From Ornithinibacillus caprae (GTDB lineage Bacteria > Bacillota > Bacilli > Bacillales > Amphibacillaceae), in assembly GCF_009728145.1 (NCBI RefSeq), contig NZ_WOCA01000007.1:124001-188000 (forward strand): 64,000 nucleotides of DNA, in the 5' to 3' direction. The stretch's first letter is position 1. Each line of letters begins with the position of its first letter. Shown piece by piece: positions 52,401 to 60,170 of the stretch. The position numbers and the translations under genes are program-made. Below the pieces are notes generated by a model. It was not told the DNA's origin. It ran no database searches and saw only the letters and a program-made list of their open reading frames with translations.

Positions 52401-52489
52401 AGCTTCGTAATGGAATATCCACCTAGAATAATGATCAAGACAGTAACTAAGCTAACTAAAATCTTTCTTTTTAAAATAAATTTTAACAA
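49451..52489 (-). CDS. RND-family efflux transporter (SwrC/AcrB-like)
   Basis: 1012-residue proton-driven transporter. The plan is RND: one helix, a large extracellular loop, helices 2-6, a second loop and helices 8-12. GLGLGIGMMVDSAIVILESI contains the Asp pair region of helix 4. The closest B. subtilis homologue known to me is SwrC (YerP), involved in surfactin tolerance. A membrane-fusion partner gene is not adjacent, as expected in Gram-positives. The substrate is not known; hydrophobic compounds are likely. Confidence 0.9.
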   Translation of the reverse strand: MLKFILKRKILVSLVTVLIIILGGYSITKLDQVLLPEIEFDQAYAIISAGDMPAAEVERTITYPLEQVIQGIDGVEDIDSTTAIGQSTIYVMIETGRGDEVSKEVSSIVQSTTADISGITEVLTDQIGTTQSYEFYMDISNGEMDDMTEFAEEIIEPRLEGLKEVSDVALMGNQAYEMEITLDREAVREHGLDSSQIISQIQESNTESTLGELTDEQDQPTLRWQTKFRSSEDIEKIQLPTQSGYITLDEIASVSLQPLESSSYVWKNGTKDFIFIQVGRSANTTQIEMAEAVRAEVEDIREEGLVEGFELNEMVAQADYIEDSIDGVSSNILLGGILAIVILLLFLRNVRATVIISISIPTSILLTFITMWVLDYSFNILTLIGLGLGIGMMVDSAIVILESIYRKKEEGLDSLKAVINGTKEVATAVIASMLTTIVVFLPIGIMGGEMGEFMILLSVVVATTLISSVVVSFTLIPSLADKFLKLRRRKKRESVIVNSYGRFTGWIVKKKRNSFTVVAIFFILFIGSFFLVPKIPMNIMPDMLNRYSELFIEIEPGITVEEREELAQKINETLIGIEDVESNHIIDESGSFYSMINMTKGEEVTREQDEVNEDILQTLRDLADETPINSVQSMMSVSTGLPVQIQISGEDFEQLQAIGEDFSKELESIGGIEAVTTSIERTSIEKVISLKEDVIEDEGLTNNYIRQFIQQAFLNMPVGEVQLDEKDIPLIIKWDEQTTTQDNLFSLRVPTLNGEEPLSAFIELEELEVPNEISHHNGERYITVSADTSNTDLGTLNREVQNLMDEFETPVGYEIDVAGDLEVQQELIQDMVIILAISIFLVYLVMAVQFNHLAQPFIVMSVIPMTIVGVIIGLFITQQELSVMSGMGVIMLIGIVLNNAILLIDRTNQLLRRGNTLVDAISEAGRNRIRPIFMTTLTTTGGMLPLALASGTAGNYQAPMATAIISGLLFATFITLVLIPAVYRIFHSIGNGFHRVFRRKKKVNTPVDDLAG

Positions 52490-52707
52490 CCGTATTCCTC
52501 CTGTTTTATATACTTTTCCATATCTAAAAAATGTCTGTCTTAGTGGTTTGCATGAACCAACTCTAATTATTCCTATAAAGAGTTTGACATTATTCCAAAT
52601 ATTTCCGACTCATAATACGAATTATACACATTTATGTTTCATTAATGGATGAAATATAACAAAATATAGAGAAATTTTACATTTATTTAAATTATGTTTA
52701 TAGAATG
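52490..52707. other. Gap upstream of the RND gene
   Basis: AT-rich sequence that should hold the RND promoter and 5' leader. No reading frame or strong hairpin is seen. Confidence 0.4.
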
Positions 52708-52926
52708 TGGAGCACAATCCTAGCGAAGGAAATACACGTAGAATCATCCTGTGGGGAAACGAAGAATTTCAGTCTCCACAGGAAGCGTTCTGCGCCACCG
52801 TGAAGGCTTAGCGCGAGCCCACTGCTAGACTCTGTGAAAGTGAATGTAAGGAGCTTGAATAGATGTTTCTCTTGTGCTGAAAGTAAAAGCGAAGTGTATT
52901 TTCGGAGCGGTGTTGCAAGCTTTACA
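52708..52926. repeat. GC-richer interspersed repeat of Bacillaceae type
   Basis: About 220 bases of clearly higher G+C than its surroundings, with CCTGTGGGG/CTCCACAGG pairing, GCGCC...GGCTTAGCGCGAGCCC and a TTTTCGGAGCGG end. I recall closely similar sequence dispersed in intergenic regions of related Bacillaceae. There is no convincing reading frame. Only one copy lies in this window, so the repeat nature is from memory. Confidence 0.55.
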
Positions 52927-53002
52927 TTCCGACTTAGTTATTTTAAAGCAAATGTTATTGTGCATTTTACATCTAATTAGCAAAACTGATCTGCTCAAAA
53001 GA

Positions 53003-53038
53003 AAAATTCTTCAATTAGAATTCTAACTGAAGAATTTT
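53003..53038 (-). terminator. Intrinsic terminator of the STM3941-like gene
   Basis: AAAATTCTTCA and TGAAGAATTTT form an 11-bp stem around an inner TTAGAATTCTAA, followed by T residues on the minus strand. It follows the in-frame extension that ends at 53060. Confidence 0.8.
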
Positions 53039-53059
53039 GAATCATAGTTTGGATTTTTA

Positions 53060-53119
53060 TTAAATAGAAACTGTTGCCCCAGCTTCTTTGAGTTTAGTGA
53101 GTAACTTACCTTGGTTACC
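53060..53119 (-). other. In-frame coding-like extension after a TAA
   Basis: After the TAA of the STM3941-like gene (53120-53122) the same frame continues for 19 codons (GNQGKLLTKLKEAGATVSI) to a second TAA, just before the terminator. The peptide looks like a genuine C-terminus. It may mark a nonsense mutation or a readthrough site. Confidence 0.45.
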
Positions 53120-53638
53120 TTATGCTTCTTTTTCCTCTAATCGACAATTAATCACTTCAACCAGTTCTTCTAATGAACAATCAAGAATCTTAATCGGGAT
53201 ATTTGCTTGGGTATCTAATAAGCCCTTATTCATACGATTCAACAATCTCTTCACCCCTGTTGCACGATTAATGATTAACTCTGGGTCCTTAGTGTAGATT
53301 CCTAAATAATGTTGTCCACCGAAACTAACAAAATCAATGCCTGACAACTCTTCCCACTTAATTAAACCAGCACCTATATAACTAGAATGATCGGTAATTC
53401 CTTCATCGGAAATAATTAATGCTGGTTTGCGTTTTATGAAAACCCTTATATAGTAGAGCATGCATAGCCCAAAAATTAAAAACGTAATAAGACCAATAAC
53501 CCTTAACCAGAAACCTGTTGTTCCTTCCTCCATTCCACCTACAGCATAAAAAATTATCCCTAGTACTACAAAAATCAAGGAAGCAAATCCTAATAAAACT
53601 ATTCTTCCCCTCTTTGGATAGATAACTAATTCATTCAT
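53120..53638 (-). CDS. STM3941-like membrane protein
   Basis: 172 residues with two membrane segments (about 11-32 and 43-64) and a cytoplasmic PH-like domain (LIISDEGITDHSSYIGAGLI, KWEELSGIDFVSFGGQHYLG). It matches the STM3941 family found in many Bacilli, of unknown function. It ends EELVEVINCRLEEKEA; the frame resumes after the stop as described at 53060-53119. Single gene. Confidence 0.75.
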   Translation of the reverse strand: MNELVIYPKRGRIVLLGFASLIFVVLGIIFYAVGGMEEGTTGFWLRVIGLITFLIFGLCMLYYIRVFIKRKPALIISDEGITDHSSYIGAGLIKWEELSGIDFVSFGGQHYLGIYTKDPELIINRATGVKRLLNRMNKGLLDTQANIPIKILDCSLEELVEVINCRLEEKEA

Positions 53639-53862
53639 TTTATATCTCCCCCTTCTAATTCACCATTAATATATCTATTTATAAAATATAGTCAAGAGTA
53701 TATAGCACTAATTGTTGGTAAATTTTGAGGTTGTTTTTATAATAACTTGATCGATACTAAACCTTTGTGATCTTTAGAAATTTGAGTATACTATATTTCC
53801 TCTTCAGTAGAAGTTTCCAACAATTCTGTATACGCTTCGTGTAGAAAAATAGTAGATAACAC
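53639..53862. other. Gap without a gene
   Basis: AT-rich sequence between the terminator of the Bce permease gene and the STM3941-like gene, whose promoter it should contain. No reading frame was found. Confidence 0.4.
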
Positions 53863-53898
53863 AAAAAGGCTAGACATGAATACTAGTCTAGTCTTTTT
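53863..53898 (-). terminator. Intrinsic terminator of the Bce operon
   Basis: AAAAAGGCTAGAC and GTCTAGTCTTTTT pair almost perfectly around a 10-base loop, with T residues on the minus strand, after the stop of the permease gene. Confidence 0.85.
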
Positions 53899-53937
53899 GC
53901 CATAGTCTCCGCACAAAAGAACGAGATAATTCCTGTC

Positions 53938-55806
53938 TTACAGGACTTGTTTAATTTGTTTTGTATAGAAGAAACGCACAATAACATAATAAATTATTTG
54001 TATTCCACTAAATACACTTAAAACAATTATCGACTCTTTAGCTAAATTATAATTAAACATATTTGCTAATGCATTTAATGCAATCGCTCCATGGATTAAT
54101 GCAACAATTAATGGTGTAAAGAAAAGAATAGCTGTTTGTCGAGACAAGACCTTCTTTAATTCCTTACTAGTGAGTCCCATTTTTGAAATCGCATGAAATT
54201 TACGTTTATCCGTATCCAAATCTGTATATAAACGAAAATATAAAAAGCTACCAGCTGAAACAAAAAAGACAATTCCAATAAATAGTCCAACAAACATAAT
54301 TGGTGCGTATCCTTTATTAATTTCATACACATTTAAATCTACAGAAGTAAAGTAATAGGGTGAAACCTTCTCCGTTATTTTTTCTGCAGCACCGATTACC
54401 CGCTCTTTTCCTTGCGTTACCTGCCAAGCAGAAAAATATCTTTCATCCTCTGGATCCCCTAATTTTTCATAATCACGATCCGAAACAACATAATAATGGT
54501 ACATAGCCGGAAGTGCTTTCGATTCAATAATCGTTTCATTCTTTTTTAACGTCTCACCAGATGTTAACGTAATGACTTCACTTGTGTCCGTATCCATCGT
54601 ATACAACAGACCCTCATCACCAAATTTAATGACTCTAATATTTCCTTCTCCCACTTCTATCTTGTCATCTCCAATTAATTCTGCAAACCGATTATAGTCT
54701 GATTCCTTTGCTATGATTACATTTTTGTCTTCCAATGGGTAATATCGAAGAACCATTTCTTCTTGATCCGCTTCCATGTTCTCATCTTTTATCGTAGAAG
54801 TTATAAAGTCAATGTCTTCAGTCCGTTTAGAATCATCTGCCTGATACGTAAATGTATTAGGGTTTACAAGTTTTATTCCCTCTGTAAGAAACGTTTGAAA
54901 CCCATAAAGTGTTCCAATAGCACTAAATGCTACTGTGGATACCATTGCAACCATAAAAAAGGTACGTGCATTATCTTTCATTCGAAAAGACAAATCCGAA
55001 AATAAGATCATATTGGTCTTTTTCCAATAAAAAGTATCTCGTTTCTTTAATTGACGAATAATAAAAACACTCAACTGAGTAAAAAATAAATAAGTCCCAA
55101 TACTAACGACTATAATAACAGGGAGCATAGCTATAAATACACCTACTCCTCTAACTAATAGAGCAACGGTATAACCTCCACCTATTAAAATGACTGCAAG
55201 TATCGTTAACCATATATTGGCTTTTGGTTCTCCTTTAGATTGTTTATCCCCTCTAATTAGTTCAGTCAATTTCTTACTTCGTAACACATATGAAACAAAT
55301 AAAGAAATGACGAAAAACAAAATAATAAACGAAACGAAAGATAGGATGATCGCCTCCATCGGAATATAAAAATTAAGTTTATTTTCTATAACAAGTACAT
55401 TCTCTGCTACCATTAATATTCCCTTAGCAAATACTAAACCTAGCAAAATCCCACCTACTGTAGCAAAAAATCCAATCAACATATTCTCAAGAAAAACCAT
55501 CAATCGAATTTGCTTGATTGTCATTCCCTGAATGATGAGCAGACCAAATTCTTTCTTACGAGATTGTAAAAATGAACTCATAGAGTAAAGAATAAAGAAA
55601 AACGAAAAAACATAAATGATTCCACCTGATATGTTCATGCCTTGGGTCACATAGGAATCCATCTCATCCCCAGTCAAAGCAGGGTGATACGCAAATATCG
55701 CAAATGTAAAAAATACCATAACCGTAAACATACTACTTAAGAAATAGGCAGCATAAAGCCGTTTATTTCGAGTAACATTTTTAAACGCGAACTGACGGAA
55801 AGTCAT
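53938..55806 (-). CDS. Bce-type ABC transporter permease
   Basis: 622-residue FtsX-like permease with ten membrane segments and a large extracellular domain (about residues 295-510) between helices 7 and 8, the mark of BceB/VraG-type detoxification permeases. The N-terminus is FRQFAFKNVTRNKRLYAAYF. These proteins sense and release cell-wall antibiotics such as bacitracin or peptides from lipid II-cycle intermediates. I take ATG 55806, six bases after GGGGAG. It overlaps the ATPase gene by 26 bases. Confidence 0.9.
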   Translation of the reverse strand: MTFRQFAFKNVTRNKRLYAAYFLSSMFTVMVFFTFAIFAYHPALTGDEMDSYVTQGMNISGGIIYVFSFFFILYSMSSFLQSRKKEFGLLIIQGMTIKQIRLMVFLENMLIGFFATVGGILLGLVFAKGILMVAENVLVIENKLNFYIPMEAIILSFVSFIILFFVISLFVSYVLRSKKLTELIRGDKQSKGEPKANIWLTILAVILIGGGYTVALLVRGVGVFIAMLPVIIVVSIGTYLFFTQLSVFIIRQLKKRDTFYWKKTNMILFSDLSFRMKDNARTFFMVAMVSTVAFSAIGTLYGFQTFLTEGIKLVNPNTFTYQADDSKRTEDIDFITSTIKDENMEADQEEMVLRYYPLEDKNVIIAKESDYNRFAELIGDDKIEVGEGNIRVIKFGDEGLLYTMDTDTSEVITLTSGETLKKNETIIESKALPAMYHYYVVSDRDYEKLGDPEDERYFSAWQVTQGKERVIGAAEKITEKVSPYYFTSVDLNVYEINKGYAPIMFVGLFIGIVFFVSAGSFLYFRLYTDLDTDKRKFHAISKMGLTSKELKKVLSRQTAILFFTPLIVALIHGAIALNALANMFNYNLAKESIIVLSVFSGIQIIYYVIVRFFYTKQIKQVL

Positions 55807-56545
55807 GGTCATCTCCCCCCAGCAATGAAAGTGTATCAATTATCTTTTGGAAAAAGGTTTGACGACTATCCCCACGGTGAATTTCCGAGTAGAACTTGCC
55901 ATCACGTATAAATACGACTCGATCACAGTAACTAGCTGCTTGTGGATCATGCGTAACTAGCATCATTGTTGTATGATCGTTTTTATTGATGGATTCTAGC
56001 ATACCCATTACATCCTTAGATGATTTTGAATCTAGGTTTCCAGTAGGTTCATCCGCTAGTAATAGTTTGGGTGAATGAATCATTGCACGAGCAACGGCAG
56101 CTCGTTGAGCCTGTCCACCAGATATTTCATACGTATGTTTTTTCATAATATCCGTAATTCCAAGTTTCTCAGCTATTTGCTTCGCTTTTTGTTTCATTAT
56201 TTTTACCTTCGTACCATCCAATGTTAGTGGAAGGACAATATTCTCTTCCACTGTTAACGTGTGAAGAAGGTTGAATTCTTGAAATACAAATCCCAACTCA
56301 TTTCTACGGAATTTTGCTAAATCATCTTTTCTTAATCGATGAGGATTATTTCCATTGATTAGGACCTCTCCAGTTGTTGGCTCATCAATAGTTGCAATCA
56401 TATTAAGTAAGGTAGTTTTTCCACTTCCTGATGGACCCATAATCCCCACAAATTCTCCGGTATCGATTGTTAAATTAATGTCAGTAAGAGCTCTATATGC
56501 TAGTTTTCCTTCATAAACTTTACTAACTTGCTTGACTTGTAACAT
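55781..56545 (-). CDS. Bce-type ABC transporter ATPase
   Basis: 254 residues with Walker A GIMGPSGSGKTTLLN, signature EISGGQAQRAAVARA, Walker B KLLLADEPTGNLDSK and H-loop LVTHDPQ. MacB/BceA type. I take ATG 56545 (MLQVKQ), eight bases after GGAG. Together with the permease and the adjoining two-component system it forms a complete Bce-like module for resistance to cell-wall-active peptides. Confidence 0.92.
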   Translation of the reverse strand: MLQVKQVSKVYEGKLAYRALTDINLTIDTGEFVGIMGPSGSGKTTLLNMIATIDEPTTGEVLINGNNPHRLRKDDLAKFRRNELGFVFQEFNLLHTLTVEENIVLPLTLDGTKVKIMKQKAKQIAEKLGITDIMKKHTYEISGGQAQRAAVARAMIHSPKLLLADEPTGNLDSKSSKDVMGMLESINKNDHTTMMLVTHDPQAASYCDRVVFIRDGKFYSEIHRGDSRQTFFQKIIDTLSLLGGDDHDFPSVRV

Positions 56546-56631
56546 CGCAAGATCTCCTTTACTTATCATTTATTCCTCAATAGTATACTTCCTGTTAGGA
56601 AATCTAACGATCGATTCTTCTTTCATTCACC

Positions 56632-57633
56632 TTACAAAGTTGTAAGGTTTTGTGCAGAGGTGAAAATAATTCGAAAGGTTGTGCCATTTCCAACTTCCGA
56701 TTCTAATTCAATACGATGCCCTAGATGCTGGATCACTTCTTTTGTTATGTAGAGTCCAATTCCTGTAGACTCTCTAAACTGTCTTCCATTTTCACCCGTA
56801 AAAAAGGCATCGAATACTCTTTTCTTATCTGAATTCGGTATACCAACGCCATGATCGGTTACCTCCACAATTGCTTCCGAATTCTTTTCATACACATTAA
56901 TAACAATTTGATTACTTTTTTCAGCAGAATATTTTACTGCGTTATGTGTTAATTGGGTTAGGATAAAAAACAACCATTTTTCATCAGTTTCGACAGTTAT
57001 TGCATTATTCTTGATAATTAGCTTCGGATAAACTTTATTTCGTATATAGAATCGCTTATTTTCTCCGTTTACTTCATTGATAATTTTTGCTAAAACAACA
57101 GGCTTGACATGTAAATCCTGTTCAATAGATCGTAGACGAGCCATATAAAGAATCGTATTTAACCCTGTCTTCATTCGATACGTTTCTTCACGAATACTTG
57201 AGGAGTCCGGTTCATCAAGCCCCTGTGCAGTCAGTTCGATGACAGATAAAGGAGTTTTCATCTGATGGACCCATTGGTCGATAAATTGTAAATGTTCCAT
57301 TTGTTGTTGTTGTAATGCTTTAATTTGTGTTTGATAAAGCTTATATTGATTCTTTAGTAATTCATCTAGTTGAATAGCAAGAGGAGCTATCTCTGTTTTT
57401 TGTAAGGAATCATCTAATTTTTGTAGTGGTTCACTCAGTCTTTTATAAAATTTTCTACGACTAATGTAATGGTAGAACAGGTAACATCCTAATAAAAAGA
57501 ATCCCAAGAAAACAGCATACAGTGCCGGTCGGACGTTCTGATATCCATCTAGCCAATAAATAGACATAATAATAAAAAATTGTAGTGCTTGAGTACAAAT
57601 TAATAGCGTATTTTCTTTAAAAAATAACTTCAT
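56632..57633 (-). CDS. BceS-type sensor histidine kinase
   Basis: 333 residues. Two N-terminal membrane helices (about 9-27 and 37-55) with almost no extracellular loop make this an intramembrane-sensing kinase that depends on the permease for input. The H-box is WVHQMKTPLSVIEL (His123), the N-box LTQLTHNAVKYS, and the G-boxes DHGVGIPNS and STGIGLYITKEV. Its start overlaps the regulator stop by four bases. Confidence 0.92.
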   Translation of the reverse strand: MKLFFKENTLLICTQALQFFIIMSIYWLDGYQNVRPALYAVFLGFFLLGCYLFYHYISRRKFYKRLSEPLQKLDDSLQKTEIAPLAIQLDELLKNQYKLYQTQIKALQQQQMEHLQFIDQWVHQMKTPLSVIELTAQGLDEPDSSSIREETYRMKTGLNTILYMARLRSIEQDLHVKPVVLAKIINEVNGENKRFYIRNKVYPKLIIKNNAITVETDEKWLFFILTQLTHNAVKYSAEKSNQIVINVYEKNSEAIVEVTDHGVGIPNSDKKRVFDAFFTGENGRQFRESTGIGLYITKEVIQHLGHRIELESEVGNGTTFRIIFTSAQNLTTL

Positions 57634-58337
57634 TCCTCAACAACCTCTACCCACGTTATATGTAAACGATAACCCGCTCCCCTCACAGTCTCTATAGCAT
57701 TTTCGATATCTAGATCTTGGAACTTTTTCCGAGTTCTAGTAATGTTTACATTCAGTGTATTTTCATCAACATAAGCTTGTTCATCCCACAGTTTTTCCAG
57801 CAAGTCCTCACGACCAGTTACCCGTGGATATCGCTCCATTAATATTTCAATAATATCCGCTTCCTTTTTAGATAAAGTGATCGTTTTCGATCGATAAGCT
57901 AATTCAAGTCTTTCCGGATAAAATATAAGACCCGCTAAGTCTATGATACGCTCTTCAGTTTTTATGGCGTATTCCCCATAGGCACGTCGAAGGTGACTCC
58001 TTATTTTAGCCATGACTACTTCAATATGGAAAGGTTTTGTGATAAAGTCATCTCCACCATTTTCTAAAGCCATAACCTGATCCATTTCTCCAACCCGTGC
58101 GGATATAAAAATTACTGGACAAATCGATTCCTTTCGTATTTGTCTACACCAATAATAACCGTCATAACTTGGTAAATTAATATCAAGGAGAACGAGTGCT
58201 GGCTTATGTTTAATAAATTCATCCATTACATGATTAAATTCAAGCAATTGAACAACCTCATAGCCATATTTACTAATATAAGATCCTAAATGCTCCGCAA
58301 TTTTAGGATCGTCTTCTATGATCATTATTTTTTGCAT
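57630..58337 (-). CDS. BceR-type response regulator (OmpR family)
   Basis: 235 residues. Receiver domain with the acidic pocket IIEDDPK, phospho-acceptor Asp52 in LLDINLPSYDG and conserved Lys in ITKPFHIEVV; then a winged-helix DNA-binding domain ending TVRGAGYRLHI. I take ATG 58337, nine bases after AAAGGAG, which gives the expected length; the longer frame is not needed. It is first in the order regulator, kinase, ATPase, permease. Confidence 0.93.
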   Translation of the reverse strand: MQKIMIIEDDPKIAEHLGSYISKYGYEVVQLLEFNHVMDEFIKHKPALVLLDINLPSYDGYYWCRQIRKESICPVIFISARVGEMDQVMALENGGDDFITKPFHIEVVMAKIRSHLRRAYGEYAIKTEERIIDLAGLIFYPERLELAYRSKTITLSKKEADIIEILMERYPRVTGREDLLEKLWDEQAYVDENTLNVNITRTRKKFQDLDIENAIETVRGAGYRLHITWVEVVEE

Positions 58338-58517
58338 ACTCCCCCACTCCTTTTTAAACTTATTATTCCATATAATTATAGGTGATACAAAATATGGATT
58401 CATTGGAAAGTGCGTTAACTTTTTGTACATGAGCTTGAATATTGGTATCTGAAAATTCTTTAAGGTAGGTAATTTTATTTTCATACTAGCTCCATATATA
58501 GTCTTAGGTAAATCAAA

Positions 58518-58555
58518 AGCACCTCCAAAAATTAGATTGCTCTAATCTTTGGAGG
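58518..58555 (-). terminator. Intrinsic terminator of the DUF6254-like gene
   Basis: CCTCCAAA/TTTGGAGG with an inner ATTAGA/TCTAAT forms a nearly continuous stem, followed on the minus strand by TGCTTTT, 20 bases after the stop at 58576. Confidence 0.75.
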
Positions 58556-58575
58556 CGTAATTCAAGTAATACTCT

Positions 58576-58716
58576 TTACTGATGATACTTATTTTCGTCT
58601 TTTCCCGATTCTTCTGCTAATTGCTCAAATGACTTTACTTTTCCATGTGGATTTTTGGCATTCTTCCGTGCTCGCCAATTTCGTTCTTTTTGTCCTTTTG
58701 AGTGGGTCATAATCAT
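58576..58716 (-). CDS. DUF6254-like small basic protein
   Basis: 46 residues, with SKGQKERNWRARKNAKNPHG, then KVKSFEQLAEESGKDENKYH. This agrees with the small DUF6254 family of Bacillaceae as I recall it. ATG 58716 is five bases after GGAG; a second ATG follows two codons on. Its neighbour upstream is another small basic protein gene, and the pair may be spore-related, though this is not shown. Confidence 0.65.
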   Translation of the reverse strand: MIMTHSKGQKERNWRARKNAKNPHGKVKSFEQLAEESGKDENKYHQ

Positions 58717-58744
58717 TTCTACTCCTTTAAATTTTACGGTTGAG

Positions 58745-58909
58745 TTATATATCCCAATGATCTGCTCTAGCTTGTTTTGCTTTTTCCTTATGCTCCTTAT
58801 TTGCCTTTGCACTACCAAATTCTTTTGCAAACTCAGTGTCACGCTTACTAGAATCAAATCCTTGCTTGTTTTTTTGTTGAGGATCGTTTTTCTTTGTTCT
58901 TTTTGCCAT
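58745..58909 (-). CDS. Small basic protein, possibly spore-associated
   Basis: 54 residues after a good ribosome site (GGAGGG six bases before ATG 58909). It is Lys/Gln/Asp-rich: AKRTKKNDPQQKNKQGFDSS, then KRDTEFAKEFGSAKANKEHK. The TEFAKEF stretch resembles the (T/S)EFASE motif of gamma-type small acid-soluble spore proteins, but only once and imperfectly. I do not assign it to a family. Confidence 0.55.
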   Translation of the reverse strand: MAKRTKKNDPQQKNKQGFDSSKRDTEFAKEFGSAKANKEHKEKAKQARADHWDI

Positions 58910-58965
58910 GCTTTTCCCTCCTTCTTGCCATTTATTATGAGAAGAGGAGAGGGAAATATGCAATA

Positions 58966-59011
58966 GGGGTCAGGTCCCTTGTCCTTTTCAAGGGACAAGG
59001 GACCTGACCCC
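58966..59011. repeat. Perfect 19-bp palindromic repeat at the mscS 3' end
   Basis: Arms at 58966-58984 and 58993-59011 are exact reverse complements (core GGTCAGGTCCCTTG) with an 8-base loop. GGGGTCAGGTCCC-type sequences are dispersed in many Bacilli. The stop of mscS lies in the loop, so the last codons of mscS are repeat sequence. On the minus strand it may also act as the mscS terminator, though the T run is poor. Confidence 0.7.
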
Positions 59012-60076
59012 ATGTTGCACCGATTCTTCTTCCAGTAAAATCTTTCGTGTTGGTAAGGCGATTGATACGTTTTCGTTTTCTATTAAGTCGTATATTTGAA
59101 GGTTGATTTCCTCTTTTATTTTTAGATATTTTCCCCAATCTGTTGTTTTAGTGAAAAAGTATAAGAAGATTTCTATCCCATTATCTTTATATTCATTAAA
59201 GTTCACAAAAATTGTTTCTGGATGGATTTCTGGGTGATTCTTCAATAAATATTCCACTTGTCTAATGATTGTTTCTATCTTTTCTCTTGAAGTATCATAG
59301 GTCAGCCTTAAATTAAAAGTAATTTGCCTTTTACCCATTTTACTCCAATTAGTAATTGGTTCATTGGAAAGTGTCGCATTGGGAACCGTTACCAGTGCTT
59401 GGGCAAACGTTCTGACCTTGGTGCTTCGAAATGAAATGTCTTCAACTGTTCCTTCCACACTAGGCGTTTTCACCCAATCCCCAATTGTAAATGGCTTTTC
59501 GGTGATGATAATTATACCTCCAAACATATTTGCAAGGGCATCTTTAGCTGCCAATGCGAAAGCTAGTCCACCTATTCCTAAACCAGCCACAAATCCGTTC
59601 ACGTCATAACCAAACTCCTGCGCAATTACACTAATACTAATAGCAACAATTATAATTCGTAATGCCCGTGAAAATAGTGGAATGAGTATGTTATCAATAT
59701 TCATATGGTACTTTTCATTCATCTTTATAAAAAGAGCTGATGAAGACGACGAAAGATGAAATAACCCCCAGCTAATCATAACTATTACGCTCGACTTAAG
59801 AATATGAATAAAAAGGGGGTTGGACTGTTCCAAATATGGAAAAAAGCCAGTTGAAATATATACACCGGCAATTAAAATGAGTCCTTGAATTGGTAAGGAG
59901 AAAGAAGAACGCAACTGCTGAAACAAACCATTTAACTTTCCTCCACCAATCTTTAACAAGAACATAAATACATATTTCGTTATATACTTTCTCAAAAAGA
60001 AGAACAATACTAAAATTAGTAATGAAATCCCTATGTCCCACAAATGCTCATATGAAATCAATGCTTCCCAAGACAT
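58988..60076 (-). CDS. mscS: MscS-family mechanosensitive channel
   Basis: 362-residue channel with four N-terminal membrane segments and the conserved pore helix and beta domain: FGYDVNGFVAGLGIGGLAFA, then LAAKDALANMFGGIIIITEK and FTIGDWVKTPSVEGTVEDIS. It opens under membrane tension on hypo-osmotic shock. I take ATG 60076; a longer frame starts inside the GGAGG site. The last residues (about GVRSLVP) are encoded by the palindrome at 58966-59011, so the C-terminus is unlike other members. Confidence 0.9.
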   Translation of the reverse strand: MSWEALISYEHLWDIGISLLILVLFFFLRKYITKYVFMFLLKIGGGKLNGLFQQLRSSFSLPIQGLILIAGVYISTGFFPYLEQSNPLFIHILKSSVIVMISWGLFHLSSSSSALFIKMNEKYHMNIDNILIPLFSRALRIIIVAISISVIAQEFGYDVNGFVAGLGIGGLAFALAAKDALANMFGGIIIITEKPFTIGDWVKTPSVEGTVEDISFRSTKVRTFAQALVTVPNATLSNEPITNWSKMGKRQITFNLRLTYDTSREKIETIIRQVEYLLKNHPEIHPETIFVNFNEYKDNGIEIFLYFFTKTTDWGKYLKIKEEINLQIYDLIENENVSIALPTRKILLEEESVQHGVRSLVP

Positions 60077-60170
60077 CCTAAACGCTACCTCCATAATTAT
60101 AGCCTGTACATCATCATATTCTGTTCACGAGCTTATTATGACTTAAAGGAATGGGACAGGAATCTCTTCG

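Noticed and set aside
58576-59013. A single 145-residue minus-strand frame
   Set aside because: It runs through a ribosome site and the palindromic repeat; the two small genes at 58576-58716 and 58745-58909 with their own ribosome sites explain the region.
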